Below are positions 24,648-34,605 of a stretch of DNA of 64,000 nucleotides, piece by piece. The first letter of the stretch is position 1; each line of letters starts with the position of its first letter. Where the stretch lies: NCBI RefSeq assembly GCF_023373525.1, contig NZ_CP097218.1, positions 3,906,001 to 3,970,000 of the forward strand, given 5' to 3'. The DNA comes from Brachybacterium kimchii (GTDB taxonomy: Bacteria > Actinomycetota > Actinomycetes > Actinomycetales > Dermabacteraceae). The notes beneath the pieces are model-generated. The model had not been told where the DNA came from and made no database searches. It was given only the letters and a program-made list of their open reading frames with translations. Position numbers and translations under genes: made by a program.

Positions 24648-27600
24648 ATGGCGCTGTCGATCGGTGAGCTGAACGGGTACCTGGGCCTGGACATCGCCGG
24701 GTTCTCGGACAACGTGAAGGACGCGCTTGGGCAGCTCAAGTCCAAGGACTGGAAGAAGGCGGGAGCGATCGCCGGGGGCCTCTCCGGTGCCGCTCTCGCC
24801 GCCGGCTTCAAGTCGAGCATGGACCTCCAGTCCGCGAACGCGCAGACTGCCGCCCAGCTCGGCCTCACCGAGGACCAGGCGGCCGTGTCCGGCAAGGTCG
24901 CCGGGAAGCTCTACAGCGAGGGCCTGGGCGAGTCCATGGAGGACGTGTCCAACGCGACCGGCTCCGTGATGGGCGCGTTCTCGGACCTCCGCAACGCCTC
25001 CCAGTCCGATATCGAGGCCGCGTCCCGGTCCGCCCTCCAGTTCTCCAAGGTCATGGGCACCGACGTCGGGGACTCCGCCAAGACCGCCGGGATCCTCGTC
25101 AAGAACGGGCTGGCGAAGGACCCGCAGGAGGCGTTCGACCTCCTCACCGCCGCATCGCAGAAGGCCGGCCCGCAGATGGTCGAGCCCCTCATGGACGCGG
25201 TGGACGAATACTCCAAGCACTTCGCCATGGTCGGCATGGACGGCAAGGACGCCATGTCGATCCTGTCCGAGGCCGCTGCCGGCGGTGAAATCTCGATCGA
25301 CAAGGCCGGCGACGCGATCAAGGAGTTCGGGATCCGCGCGACGGACCTGGGCGACAAGGGCGCCCAGGACGCTCTCAAGGCGCTCGGCCTCGACGGGGAG
25401 CAGGTCGCGAACGACCTCCTGGCCGGTGGGGACAAGGCGAAGAAGGCCACCCAGACGATCGCGGACTCCCTCCTGGACGTGAAGGACCCCGCCAAGCAGG
25501 CGTCCCTCGCCTCCGGCCTGTTCGGCACGCAGATCGAGGACATTGGCAAGGACCAGCTGCCCGGGTTCCTCGGAGCCCTGTCCGGCGCCCAGGACTCCCT
25601 GGGGGACACGGCCGGGGCGACCGACAAGGCCGCCAAGACGATGAGCGACACCGCCGGCGCGAAGCTCAAGAAGTTCGGCCGGCAGATCCAGACCACGCTC
25701 ATGGAGATGGCCGCCCCCGCGGTCGAGTGGATCACTCCGCTGCTCAACGGCCTGGGCGCGATCGCTCCGCTCGTCGGCCCGATCGTCGTGGCCCTCGGTG
25801 CGCTCGCGGGCATCATCGGCCTGGTCAACCTGGCCACGTCAGCATGGGCCGCGATCACGACGATCGCCGCGGGCGCGCAGAAGGTCGCGGCGGCCGCCTC
25901 GTGGCTGTGGAACGCCGCCCTCACGGCGAACCCCATCGGCATCGTCATCGCGGCGATCGCCGCGCTCGTCGGGGGCCTGATCCTGTTCTTCACCAAGACG
26001 GAGACGGGCCGGAAGATCTGGGCGTCCGTGTGGGGCGGCATCAAGGCCGCCGCCGCCGCGGTCGCGGACTGGTTCACCGGGACCCTCGTCCCGATCCTCC
26101 AGGCCGCCTGGGACGGCATCTCGGCCGCCGCGATCTGGCTCTGGCAGTCCGTGTTCGTCCCAGTCTGGCAGGGCATCCGCGCCGCGGTCGGCGCCGTGGC
26201 GGGCTGGGTGACCGGGACCCTAGTCCCTGCGCTCGCGGCCGCCTGGCAGGCCATCGCCACCGCCGCGCAGTGGCTGTACACCAACGTGATCCAGCCAGTG
26301 TGGACCGGAATCAAGGTCGCAATCGCCGTCGTCGTCGCGGTCGTCATGACCTACATCGACATGTGGGTGGCCGTTTTCCGGAACGTCCTGGCGCCTGTTT
26401 TCACCTGGCTCTACCGGTCGGTAATCCTGCCCGTCTGGAATGCGATCAAGTCCGCCATCGGCGCGGTCGTCTCCTGGTTCCAGAACACGGCGTGGCCTCT
26501 CCTGCAGAAGGTCATCGGGTACGTCCAGGGCCGCTTCATCCTCCTCCGGCGGAAGCTGCTGGAGACGTGGTCCGCGATCCGGGACAAGATCATCGCTCCA
26601 GTGGTGGCCTGGTTCCGGGACACGGTGGCTCCCCTGTTCGAGCGGGTTATCGGCTACATCAAGGGCCGATTCGTCATCTTCCACCGGAAGCTCAGCGAGG
26701 TCTGGGGCGCCATCAAGAACAACGTGATCGCGCCCGTCTACTCGTGGTTCAAGAATACGGTGGTCGCGGGGTTCAAGACCGCGGTGGACAACGTTAAGGC
26801 CGGGTTCGAGTTCCTCAAGTCGAAGCTTTCCGCGGTTTGGAAGGCCGTCCGGAATACGATCATTTCCCCGGTCTATTCTTGGTTCAAGAATACCGTGGTC
26901 GCCGGGTTCACCACCGCCCTCGGGAAGGTGCGCTCCAAGTTCCAGGCGATGAAGGACAAACTGTCCAGCATCTGGAAGGCCGTCCGGTCCAACGTGATCC
27001 AGCCCGTCTACTCGTGGTTCAAGGACACCGTGGTCGGCGGCCTCAAGTCGGCCGCGGACAAGATCGGGTCCGCGTTCAAGACCATGAAGTCCGCGGTCGG
27101 CAAGGCCTGGGACGGCGTGAAGGCCAAGGCGAAGGCCCCTATCAAGTTCGTCGTGGACACGGTGATCAATAAGGGCATCGTCAAGAACTTCAACAAGATC
27201 GCCGGGAAGTTCGGCGTGGGCAAGCTGTCCGAGGTGTCCGCCGGGTTCGCATCCGGTGGTGTCCTCCCCGGGTACACGCCGGGCCGCGACGTCCATTCGT
27301 TCTACTCCCCGAGCCTGGGCCGCCTGGACCTGTCCGGTGGCGAGGCGATCATGCGCCCCGAGTTCACCCGCGCAGTCGGTGGCCCGAGGGGCGTGGCACG
27401 CCTCAACGCTGCCGCGGTCAACGGGCAGACGTTCTCGGACGCGTTCTCCACCGGAGGCGTGTACGGGGCAGCGAGCGCGGGCCGTCACGCGTACGCGGGC
27501 GGCGGCGTCCTCTCGTGGATCAAGGACAAGGCGTCCAAGGGCGCGAACTGGCTCAAGGACAAGGCCTCCTGGGTGAAGGACGTGGTGTCCGACCCGCTGG

Positions 27601-28367
27601 GCGTGTTCAAGACGTTCGCGAAGGACCTCCTGGGCGGCACTCCCGCGGCCGGGCTCATGACCGACCTCGGGAAGGCCGCGATCAACAAGGTTGCGTCCGG
27701 CATCGGGAACTTCCTCAAGGGGAAGAACGACGAGACCCCCGGCGGGGTCCCGGCGGGGACCGGCAAGGGCGGGTCCCTCGGGTGGGCGTCGTCCGTGGCC
27801 AAGCGGTTCGGGCTGACGATGACCTCCGGCTACCGGCCGGGCGCCAGGACGTCCTCCGGGTCGCTGTCCATGCACGCGCAGAACCGTGCCCGGGACTACT
27901 CGAACGGCTGGGAGACCCCGCAGGAGATGCGGTTCTTCAACTACATCCTGGCCAACTCCAAGCCGACCGAGCTGCTCTACACCCCGGCGGGTGCCCGGAA
28001 CGTCCACCGTGGCGGCCGGCAGTACGCGAACAGCGGCACCCTCGCCCGGATCCACCACAACCACGTGCACGTCGCGTACAAGCGCGGCGGCGTCCTCGGG
28101 GACCTCATGGGCCGCGGGTACGCCTCGGGGACGCTCAACGCGACCCCGGGCTGGCACATGGTCGGGGAGCAGGGGCCCGAGCTCGTCCGCTTCCGTGGCG
28201 GCGAGCAGGTGAAGAACGCCCGCGACACCCGGGACCACGTGGCCCAGTCCGGCGCCGTCTCGGTGACCAACCACTTCCACGAGGTGGGCGGTGAGGCCGC
28301 GGAGGTCGCCGCGCAGCGCGTGCAGAACAGGATGATCCGATCCATGCGAGAGGCGGTCCGAGGATGA
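24648..28367 (+). CDS. Tape measure protein with M15-like peptidase domain
   Basis: 1239 aa. N-terminal tape-measure region (NGYLGLDIAGFSDNVKDALG) with TP901-like helices; central membrane-like segments (residues about 370-450), then about five 45-residue repeats with core PVYSWFKNTVVAGF (about 590-840); Gly/Ser linkers; and near the C-terminus a D-Ala-D-Ala carboxypeptidase-like module with SGYRPG (about 1060), SMHAQNRARDYS and HHNHVHV (about 1136-1142). Sets tail length and probably locally opens peptidoglycan during DNA injection. The C-terminal stop overlaps the next start. Confidence 0.93.
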   Translation: MALSIGELNGYLGLDIAGFSDNVKDALGQLKSKDWKKAGAIAGGLSGAALAAGFKSSMDLQSANAQTAAQLGLTEDQAAVSGKVAGKLYSEGLGESMEDVSNATGSVMGAFSDLRNASQSDIEAASRSALQFSKVMGTDVGDSAKTAGILVKNGLAKDPQEAFDLLTAASQKAGPQMVEPLMDAVDEYSKHFAMVGMDGKDAMSILSEAAAGGEISIDKAGDAIKEFGIRATDLGDKGAQDALKALGLDGEQVANDLLAGGDKAKKATQTIADSLLDVKDPAKQASLASGLFGTQIEDIGKDQLPGFLGALSGAQDSLGDTAGATDKAAKTMSDTAGAKLKKFGRQIQTTLMEMAAPAVEWITPLLNGLGAIAPLVGPIVVALGALAGIIGLVNLATSAWAAITTIAAGAQKVAAAASWLWNAALTANPIGIVIAAIAALVGGLILFFTKTETGRKIWASVWGGIKAAAAAVADWFTGTLVPILQAAWDGISAAAIWLWQSVFVPVWQGIRAAVGAVAGWVTGTLVPALAAAWQAIATAAQWLYTNVIQPVWTGIKVAIAVVVAVVMTYIDMWVAVFRNVLAPVFTWLYRSVILPVWNAIKSAIGAVVSWFQNTAWPLLQKVIGYVQGRFILLRRKLLETWSAIRDKIIAPVVAWFRDTVAPLFERVIGYIKGRFVIFHRKLSEVWGAIKNNVIAPVYSWFKNTVVAGFKTAVDNVKAGFEFLKSKLSAVWKAVRNTIISPVYSWFKNTVVAGFTTALGKVRSKFQAMKDKLSSIWKAVRSNVIQPVYSWFKDTVVGGLKSAADKIGSAFKTMKSAVGKAWDGVKAKAKAPIKFVVDTVINKGIVKNFNKIAGKFGVGKLSEVSAGFASGGVLPGYTPGRDVHSFYSPSLGRLDLSGGEAIMRPEFTRAVGGPRGVARLNAAAVNGQTFSDAFSTGGVYGAASAGRHAYAGGGVLSWIKDKASKGANWLKDKASWVKDVVSDPLGVFKTFAKDLLGGTPAAGLMTDLGKAAINKVASGIGNFLKGKNDETPGGVPAGTGKGGSLGWASSVAKRFGLTMTSGYRPGARTSSGSLSMHAQNRARDYSNGWETPQEMRFFNYILANSKPTELLYTPAGARNVHRGGRQYANSGTLARIHHNHVHVAYKRGGVLGDLMGRGYASGTLNATPGWHMVGEQGPELVRFRGGEQVKNARDTRDHVAQSGAVSVTNHFHEVGGEAAEVAAQRVQNRMIRSMREAVRG

Positions 28368-29170
28368 AGGCGACCATCGGCGGGATGCCCCTCAACGGGG
28401 GCGCCTGGAAGGTGCTGGGCACGGAGGGCCTCCTGGACTCGCCCGGGTTCCAGGTGCCCTCCGTGGAGCGGCTCCGCCACGGCGCGCTCGGCGGGAAGGG
28501 CCGCGCGCAGGGTCGCACGGTCAAGGTCACGGGCCGCGTGGAGACGACCTCCGCCGCGGAGCAGATGCAGGCCAGGAACACCCTGGCAGGTCTGTTCCGC
28601 GACGGCGGGTCGTCCACTGCCGTGATCGAGAACGGCGGGTTTGAGCTGTCCTCCGAGGTGCAGCTCATTGACCAGGTGACGTTCAGGCCCATGTCCGTGT
28701 TCTATGCGTCCTGGGAGCTGTCCCTCTACTCGGTGGATCCGTTCCTGTATGGCCCGGACCGGGTGTCCTACTCCTTCCCGGGCGGCATCGGTGTCGGCCT
28801 CGCGTTCCCCCTGTTCGGGGCTCCTGGGGTCCTCACCTACGGGACGGCGGTGGACGCGGACCAGCCGGTCACGAATCAGGGCACGCAGATGTCCTATCCG
28901 ACCATGTACATCGTCGGGGACTTCCCCGGGGGCGTGCAGATCACCGCGGCCGGCCGGACGATCCTCTGGCCGTGGCCCACGGATGCCCGGCAGCCCGTGC
29001 GGATCGAGCAGACCGGCACCGTCTGGGTCGGCGCCTCGAACCTCACGAACCAGGCCCGCACCCGGCAGTGGATGCCTCTAGAGCCGGGCGACACCTACAC
29101 CCCCCGCCTGTCCGCCCTCCAGGGCGGCACGGGCTACTTGGAGACCCACCAGCGGGATCCCTACGTCTAA
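28364..29170 (+). CDS. Distal tail (Dit-like) minor tail protein
   Basis: 268 aa, ATGA overlap with the tape measure gene. N-terminal half beta-rich (GRTVKVTGRVETTSAAEQMQ, NGGFELSSEVQLID, FYASWELSLYSVDPF) as in siphophage Dit proteins, with a galectin-like C-terminal half. Forms the hub at the tail tip to which the next proteins attach. Confidence 0.82.
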   Translation: MKATIGGMPLNGGAWKVLGTEGLLDSPGFQVPSVERLRHGALGGKGRAQGRTVKVTGRVETTSAAEQMQARNTLAGLFRDGGSSTAVIENGGFELSSEVQLIDQVTFRPMSVFYASWELSLYSVDPFLYGPDRVSYSFPGGIGVGLAFPLFGAPGVLTYGTAVDADQPVTNQGTQMSYPTMYIVGDFPGGVQITAAGRTILWPWPTDARQPVRIEQTGTVWVGASNLTNQARTRQWMPLEPGDTYTPRLSALQGGTGYLETHQRDPYV

Positions 29171-29182
29171 GGAGACAGCCTC

Positions 29183-30088
29183 ATGACTCACGGCATCGGC
29201 AAGCCCCCGATCCAGGTGGGGGAAGAGCCCACACCGGAGACCATGCCCATCTTCGAGGGCTCGACTCCGGAGGACATGCAGCGGTGGATCTGGTCGCTGT
29301 ACCGGTCGCAGGGTCCCGCGCTGGTGCGCGGCGCCGTCGTTTCCGGCACCTCCAGCATGGAGTACGCCGTGGAGGACGGCGTGGCGATCTTCCCGGGCGG
29401 GGAGGCACAGACCATCGCTGTCCCGTTCGCGGCGACGACCGTGGCGACACCGGACGCGCCCACGTCGGGCACCCGCGACGACTACATCTACGTGACCGAC
29501 GAAGGTGCCGTGCAGGTCCGGGCGGGCTCCAAGCCGGCCGGCACCGCACTCCTAGACGTGTACCGGGTGCCGGCGAACGCGACGGCGACGACAGCGGCCG
29601 CGTCCACCCTCGGGAACCGGACCTATGCGCCCCTGTTCGGGGCGTCCATGGGCCTGGTCGCGTACTGGAAGCAGTCGGCGGCGGACAGGGCGAAGCAGAC
29701 CGACCCGCGGAAGCTCATGGGGACGCTCACGTTCACCCTGGAGTCCGATCGGCGCGTGGATATGGGCCTCCAGGTCTGCTACGAGATGAAGCGTTTTGCG
29801 AACCGTGGTGAGGACGTCGGCAAGCGGGCGTCCTACATCTGGGAGTTCGAGATCGACTCCGAGCTGGCCCGCACGATCGTCCTCGGCGTGGAGGACTACG
29901 CCGAGGTGAAGCAGAACCGGGCGACGTTCAACCTCCGCGCCGGCACCCACAGGATCAAGCTGTACCGGACCCGCGGCCTCGTCGGCACCTCGCACCCTGA
30001 CGAGGACTATCCGGTGATCCGGTACCAGGGCAAGGAGAACTGGCCGGCGACGTCCCTGTCCGTGATGGACGTGGGGGCGATCGAGTGA
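29183..30088 (+). CDS. Minor tail protein
   Basis: 301 aa. Mixed domains: EAYAVEDGVAIFPGG-like strand region (MEYAVEDGVAIFPGGEA), linker, and a C-terminal half with VDMGLQVCYEMKRFANRGED and TFNLRAGTHRIKLYRTRG that looks like a beta-sandwich. Between Dit and the tail hub gene, so part of the baseplate; exact role not recognisable. Confidence 0.68.
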   Translation: MTHGIGKPPIQVGEEPTPETMPIFEGSTPEDMQRWIWSLYRSQGPALVRGAVVSGTSSMEYAVEDGVAIFPGGEAQTIAVPFAATTVATPDAPTSGTRDDYIYVTDEGAVQVRAGSKPAGTALLDVYRVPANATATTAAASTLGNRTYAPLFGASMGLVAYWKQSAADRAKQTDPRKLMGTLTFTLESDRRVDMGLQVCYEMKRFANRGEDVGKRASYIWEFEIDSELARTIVLGVEDYAEVKQNRATFNLRAGTHRIKLYRTRGLVGTSHPDEDYPVIRYQGKENWPATSLSVMDVGAIE

Positions 30089-31260
30089 GCGGCGGGGAGT
30101 GGCGCGCGTACCTCGGGCACACCATGTCCGGCGCCCGCGGGACCCCTCTCACGGTGTCCGCCGGGACCCTGACCCACACCCTGAACGGGCACGACGAGCT
30201 GGACATCACGTTCGCTCGGTCCGACCTCGCGGGCGTGGACGAGTCCTGGTGGCAGTACCTGTCCGGCACCGTCCTCGTCACGTACACGGATGCGTCCATG
30301 GAGGAGCGGATCGTCTCGGCGTGCCCCATCACGTCGGCCCACCCGGAGGAGGACCTGGAAAACGACACCCTCACCCTCCAGGCCAAGGGCGTGTCCTGGC
30401 TCCTCGAGCCTCGCGTGGTCCTCACGAAGGACTACACGGCGGAGGACGCCGCAGACATGCGCGCCACGAACGTCGCCGTATCGGACCGGTCGTTCCGGGC
30501 GATCGCCGCAGAGGTCGTCTACCGGGCCACGGACATCAAGCGCTCCGGGCACCTCCCCATCGTCCTCCCGTCCCGCACGGAGCGGGGCGACCACGAGCGC
30601 ACCTACGAGGGCTTCAACGTCGCGAACAACGGGGCGTGGAAGCGCCTCCAGGAGCTGACCGAGGTCATCGGCGGCCCGGACCTCCAGTTCCGCCCGGAGT
30701 GGGCGGACGAGGAGCACACCCGGTTCCAGTGGCGGCTGATCGTCGGCACGGACGCCCAGCAGACCCTCCCGCAGACCCGGAGCATCCAGTGGGACGCGAC
30801 CTCGGCACGGACCGACGTGTCCTCGGTCTCCGTCACCTCCGATGCCACGCAGCTCGCGCATCGCGTGTACGCGACCGGCGCGGGGGAGGGTGCGGGGATC
30901 ACCCTCGCGCAGGCGGACGTGGCGACCATCCCCCAGTGGATGCCGCTGGTGGAGTCGGTCATCTCCGACACGGACGCGGAGGACGAGACCGGGACGGCGC
31001 TCCTCGCGTCGAAGGCGAAGGGCGCCCTGTCGGATCGGTCCCTGGACCAGGTGTCCCTTACGGTCCGCGCGGACCCGCTCCGGCAGCCCATCGGCTCCTG
31101 GTGGTGCGGGGAGCTCGCACAGGTCACCACGGGCGGTCTCATGTCCGTACCGGACGGGGACCACTGGCTCCGCCTCATCTCCTGCAAGTACGACCTGGGC
31201 TCGGACGTGGTGGACGTGGAGTGCCAGGAGGACCAGCTCACGGAGGCATACGAATGGTGA
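30085..31260 (+). CDS. Tail hub / Gp37-like tail protein
   Basis: 391 aa, GTG overlapping the previous stop. N-terminal LTVSAGTLTHTLNGHDELDI and later VVLTKDYTAEDAADM, then VDVECQEDQLTEAYEW at the end. This organisation fits the Siphovirus ReqiPepy6 Gp37-like tail proteins (Tal/hub) of actinophages. Would close the tail tube and contact the cell surface. Confidence 0.78.
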   Translation: MSGGEWRAYLGHTMSGARGTPLTVSAGTLTHTLNGHDELDITFARSDLAGVDESWWQYLSGTVLVTYTDASMEERIVSACPITSAHPEEDLENDTLTLQAKGVSWLLEPRVVLTKDYTAEDAADMRATNVAVSDRSFRAIAAEVVYRATDIKRSGHLPIVLPSRTERGDHERTYEGFNVANNGAWKRLQELTEVIGGPDLQFRPEWADEEHTRFQWRLIVGTDAQQTLPQTRSIQWDATSARTDVSSVSVTSDATQLAHRVYATGAGEGAGITLAQADVATIPQWMPLVESVISDTDAEDETGTALLASKAKGALSDRSLDQVSLTVRADPLRQPIGSWWCGELAQVTTGGLMSVPDGDHWLRLISCKYDLGSDVVDVECQEDQLTEAYEW

Positions 31261-32786
31261 AGCGGCTCAACCTGAACCCGGACCAGGCGACGGCCATGGC
31301 CGACCTGATGGCGAAGCTCTCGGCCGCGGCGCGCGCGAAGAACACCCCGACAGCTGGTGTGAAGGACCTCGGCACCGCCGGGAACGTCACGTGGACGCGC
31401 GGGGACGGCATAGCGGTCGTGTCGATCCGCGACGTGGACGCCGACCTGGCGGACGCACGTGGGCGGCTGGACGACGCGGAGGGCACCCTCGCGGATGCCG
31501 CCGAGCGCATCGAGGACGCCCAGGAGACGGCAGACGAGACGAAGGCGCGGTTGGACGACCCGTCTGCCGACCTCGCGGAGGCCATCGTCCAGGCTATGAC
31601 GACGGAGACTAAGTTTCTGGTGGTCACGGATGAGGCGATCCTGAACCATGCCACGCTCCTCGGGGAGACCGTGGTCGACCAGATCAACGTGAAGGGTAAG
31701 CTCGTCGGCACAGACGGTGTGTTCACGGGTACAGTCGACTTCGCGAACGTCAACGTCACCGGGGAGGTGCTGGCGCAGGAGGTGTCTGGTAACCGGATCA
31801 CGGGATCGGACATCATCGGCGGCATCGTCCGCACCTCGGAGACCGCGGTGGGCGGAGCCATCCGTATCGACCAGGCCAACGGCATCCGCGGCTGGGACAA
31901 GAGCGGCAACAAGACGTTCCAGCTGAACTCGAACGACGGATCGGTGGACATCGCCGCCCCGCTCCGAGCGATGGACGACAACAACCGAGGCGTGTTCATC
32001 GAGCCCACCACGGCGCTCGGGGCCGGGGGAGTGTTCTTCACCGACGATGGCAGGCACACCTCGGACACGGCCGGCATCTACCGCGACTCCTACGCGAATG
32101 TGCGTGAGCCGATACATATTCGCGGCGCACACCATTCGGGAGTCATCGCCGATGACGGGCTGACCGTGACGAATGGCTCCCTGGACGTCGCGCAGGGAGT
32201 CGTCGCCGGATCGGAGATCGCCACCCCAGGCATCGTGTACTGGGGCAATGGCGGCCTGAACCTCCGCGGCGAGAACGCGACCATGGCCCTCCGCAACGAC
32301 TCCAAAGGCTCCGGGTGCGTGGTCGCCCCACCGATCTACCACCGCACCTACTCGGGCACGTCCTCGAACGTGTACGTCACTTCGGCGGGCACCCTCGGCC
32401 GGTCCACGTCCTCCCGCCGGTACAAGAAGCACGTCTCGGACTGGGCGCCGGACCCGGACACGGTGCTCGCGCTCCAGCCCCGCCGTTGGAAGCCCCGCGT
32501 GGGCAACGGCGACGGGCTGATCGACGGTGAGCCGAACGGTGACTACTACGTCGGGTTCATCGCGGAGGAGGTGGACGAGCTCGGCCTCACGGAGCTGGTC
32601 GTCTACTCCGAGGACGAGGACGGGAACGCCCGCCCGGAGTCCCTCGCGTATGACCGGTTCTGTGCCGCGCAGCAGGTCGTGATCCAGCGGCAGGAGGCCC
32701 AGCTCCGGGAGCAGGCCGAGCAGCTCGCCGCGCAGGACGCCCGCATGGACGCCCTGGAGGCCCGCCTCACGGCCCTGGAGGCCTGA
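31254..32786 (+). CDS. Tail fibre with S74 intramolecular chaperone
   Basis: 510 aa from ATG 31254. N-terminal coiled coil (DARGRLDDAEGTLADAAERI), beta-helical shaft (KGKLVGTDGVFTGTVDF, DVAQGVVAGSEIATPGIVYW), and C-terminal peptidase S74-type domain: Ser in STSSRRYKKHVSDW (residue about 383), GFIAEEVDELG and DRFCAAQQVVIQRQEAQLRE, the self-cleaving trimerisation chaperone of endosialidase-type fibres, then a long coiled coil. Probable host-recognition protein. Confidence 0.9.
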   Translation: MVKRLNLNPDQATAMADLMAKLSAAARAKNTPTAGVKDLGTAGNVTWTRGDGIAVVSIRDVDADLADARGRLDDAEGTLADAAERIEDAQETADETKARLDDPSADLAEAIVQAMTTETKFLVVTDEAILNHATLLGETVVDQINVKGKLVGTDGVFTGTVDFANVNVTGEVLAQEVSGNRITGSDIIGGIVRTSETAVGGAIRIDQANGIRGWDKSGNKTFQLNSNDGSVDIAAPLRAMDDNNRGVFIEPTTALGAGGVFFTDDGRHTSDTAGIYRDSYANVREPIHIRGAHHSGVIADDGLTVTNGSLDVAQGVVAGSEIATPGIVYWGNGGLNLRGENATMALRNDSKGSGCVVAPPIYHRTYSGTSSNVYVTSAGTLGRSTSSRRYKKHVSDWAPDPDTVLALQPRRWKPRVGNGDGLIDGEPNGDYYVGFIAEEVDELGLTELVVYSEDEDGNARPESLAYDRFCAAQQVVIQRQEAQLREQAEQLAAQDARMDALEARLTALEA

Positions 32787-32806
32787 CCCCGCCTCACCCC
32801 ACACCC

Positions 32807-32832
32807 GAGCCCTCACCATCCGGTGGGGGCTC
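32807..32832 (+). terminator. Terminator after tail fibre gene
   Basis: GAGCCCTCACC and GGTGGGGGCTC flank a 4-base loop; 11-bp stem with one mismatch. Separates tail from lysis genes; partial readthrough likely. Confidence 0.65.
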
Positions 32833-32868
32833 TACTCATGCCCGCGTGCGGGCGGAATGGAGACCCCC

Positions 32869-34566
32869 ATGGCATACGCGAACGGGCAACTGCCCACGTC
32901 CGCGCTCACCGCCCTCCCCACCTCATGGTCCAACGCCGGCCGGCAGGAGTACCTGGAGGACGGCGCCGCCGCCTCGCTCGGCCGGATGCTGATCCGCGCC
33001 GTGGCGCACACCGGCCAGAACTTCCAGCTGTATGACGCCTACCGGCCCCTCTCGGAGCAGGTGGCGATCCTCAAGCGCTACTACCGGCGGGTGCACCGCG
33101 GACGCTCCCTCTCGACGGATCGGTCCTGGGACGGGTCCACGTGGGCGAAGCGGGCCGGCTTCCCGGCGGCCGCGTCACCGGGCCACTCGAACCACGGGAC
33201 CGGGCACGCGATTGACCTGTACCCGTCGAAGATCCAGGCGTGGGTCCAGAAGAACGGGCGCGCGTACGGGTGGACGTGGGATGAGGGCCGGAAGCTGGGC
33301 GAGGGCTGGCACTTCGTCTACCAGCCCAGCCTGGACCGGTTCAAGGCCGAGGGCACGGTGCCGATGGAGAAGCTCCAGAAGGCCCTGGGCGTCACCGCGG
33401 ACGGGAAGTTCGGGACCGGGACGTGCGCGAAGGTGAAGGCGTGGCAGAAGGCCCACGGGCTCACCGCGGACGGGATCCCCGGCCCCGACACCCAGGCGGC
33501 GATCCTGGCGGGAAAAGCTGAGGCCGCCCCGGAGGCGGCTGCCCCTGCCGAGTCCGTGACCGCGGAGTCCTCCACCCCCGTCCAGGACGCCGCAGCGACC
33601 CCGGGCTGGATGCCCGGCGCCGACACCTCCCAGACCTGGGACGGGAACCCGCACAAGGAGACCGTCGGGAAGCTCGTCCTGCACACCACGGAGGGCTCCG
33701 GCTTCACCGACTACTCCGGCGGCTCCATGGCCCCCCACTTCACCGTGAAGCCCGGCCCCGCGGACTCGGACCACATCCGGCAGCACATCCCCACCACCGA
33801 GGCGTCCAAGGCCCTCGCGCACCCCTCCGGGACGGTGGAGACGAACAACGCCGGGGTCGTGCAGATCGAGTTCGTGGGCTCCTGTGATGCGGACTACGCG
33901 GAGAAGCACGGCCTGTTCTTCACGGAGGACGCGGACGACGACGACCTGGAGGCCCTCGCCGCCGTCGTCGCCTGGGTCCACGCCGCCCACGGCATCCCCC
34001 TGGAGACCGGCCTCCTCTCGTGGCCCACCACGAACGCCGCGTACGCGACCGCGCCGCAGCGCCTCACGGATCACGAATGGGAGGAGTACCGGGGCGTCCT
34101 CGGCCACACCCACGTGCCCCACAACGAGCACTGGGACCCGGGCGCGTTCCCCGTCGCCCGGCTCCTCGAGCTCGCCGGGGGCGCGGCACCGAAGGCCACC
34201 ACCACACCCACCACGTCCTCGGTCACCCTGCCCGAGGGGAAGGACCTCCTGATGAAGCTCAAGGACCTGCCCGACTTCCCGCTCCTCCGCACCGCCGAGC
34301 ACCTGTGCTACTACGGCGACGAGGACAAGATGGAGTCCGTCTCCGGGAAGATGCCGAACTCCCTGAACCCGGGGGACATCACCGGCACCGGCACCTCCTC
34401 CGGCGCGCGCGGTCTCAAGGCCTGGCAGAAGAAGGTGGGCCTCAAGGCCGACGGACGGTTCGGCCCCGTCACCGACCAGGCCGCCCGGAAGATCCAGCAG
34501 GCCGCCGGGCTGACCGTGGACGGCAAGATCGGCCCCGCCACGTTCTATGCGGCATGGCTGATCTGA
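32869..34566 (+). CDS. Endolysin: M15 peptidase plus amidase, two cell-wall repeats
   Basis: 565 aa. Domain order: (1) VanY/M15 peptidase, SPGHSNHGTGHAIDLYP (about 103-120) and WHFVYQP; (2) PG_binding_1 repeat, LQKALGVTADGKFGTGT; (3) T7/AmpD-type amidase, GKLVLHTTEGSG (about 265-276), MAPHFTVKPG, VVQIEFVG and PHNEHWDPGAFPVARLLELA; (4) a second PG_binding repeat, KKVGLKADGRFGPVT. Cuts both peptide cross-links and the Mur-NAc-alanine bond. Start at 32869 after GGAG; ATG 32857 in frame is possible. Confidence 0.93.
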   Translation: MAYANGQLPTSALTALPTSWSNAGRQEYLEDGAAASLGRMLIRAVAHTGQNFQLYDAYRPLSEQVAILKRYYRRVHRGRSLSTDRSWDGSTWAKRAGFPAAASPGHSNHGTGHAIDLYPSKIQAWVQKNGRAYGWTWDEGRKLGEGWHFVYQPSLDRFKAEGTVPMEKLQKALGVTADGKFGTGTCAKVKAWQKAHGLTADGIPGPDTQAAILAGKAEAAPEAAAPAESVTAESSTPVQDAAATPGWMPGADTSQTWDGNPHKETVGKLVLHTTEGSGFTDYSGGSMAPHFTVKPGPADSDHIRQHIPTTEASKALAHPSGTVETNNAGVVQIEFVGSCDADYAEKHGLFFTEDADDDDLEALAAVVAWVHAAHGIPLETGLLSWPTTNAAYATAPQRLTDHEWEEYRGVLGHTHVPHNEHWDPGAFPVARLLELAGGAAPKATTTPTTSSVTLPEGKDLLMKLKDLPDFPLLRTAEHLCYYGDEDKMESVSGKMPNSLNPGDITGTGTSSGARGLKAWQKKVGLKADGRFGPVTDQAARKIQQAAGLTVDGKIGPATFYAAWLI

Positions 34567-34605
34567 CGAGGACGCCGTGCGTCGGCAGGAGGTGAGGAGC
34601 GTGGC

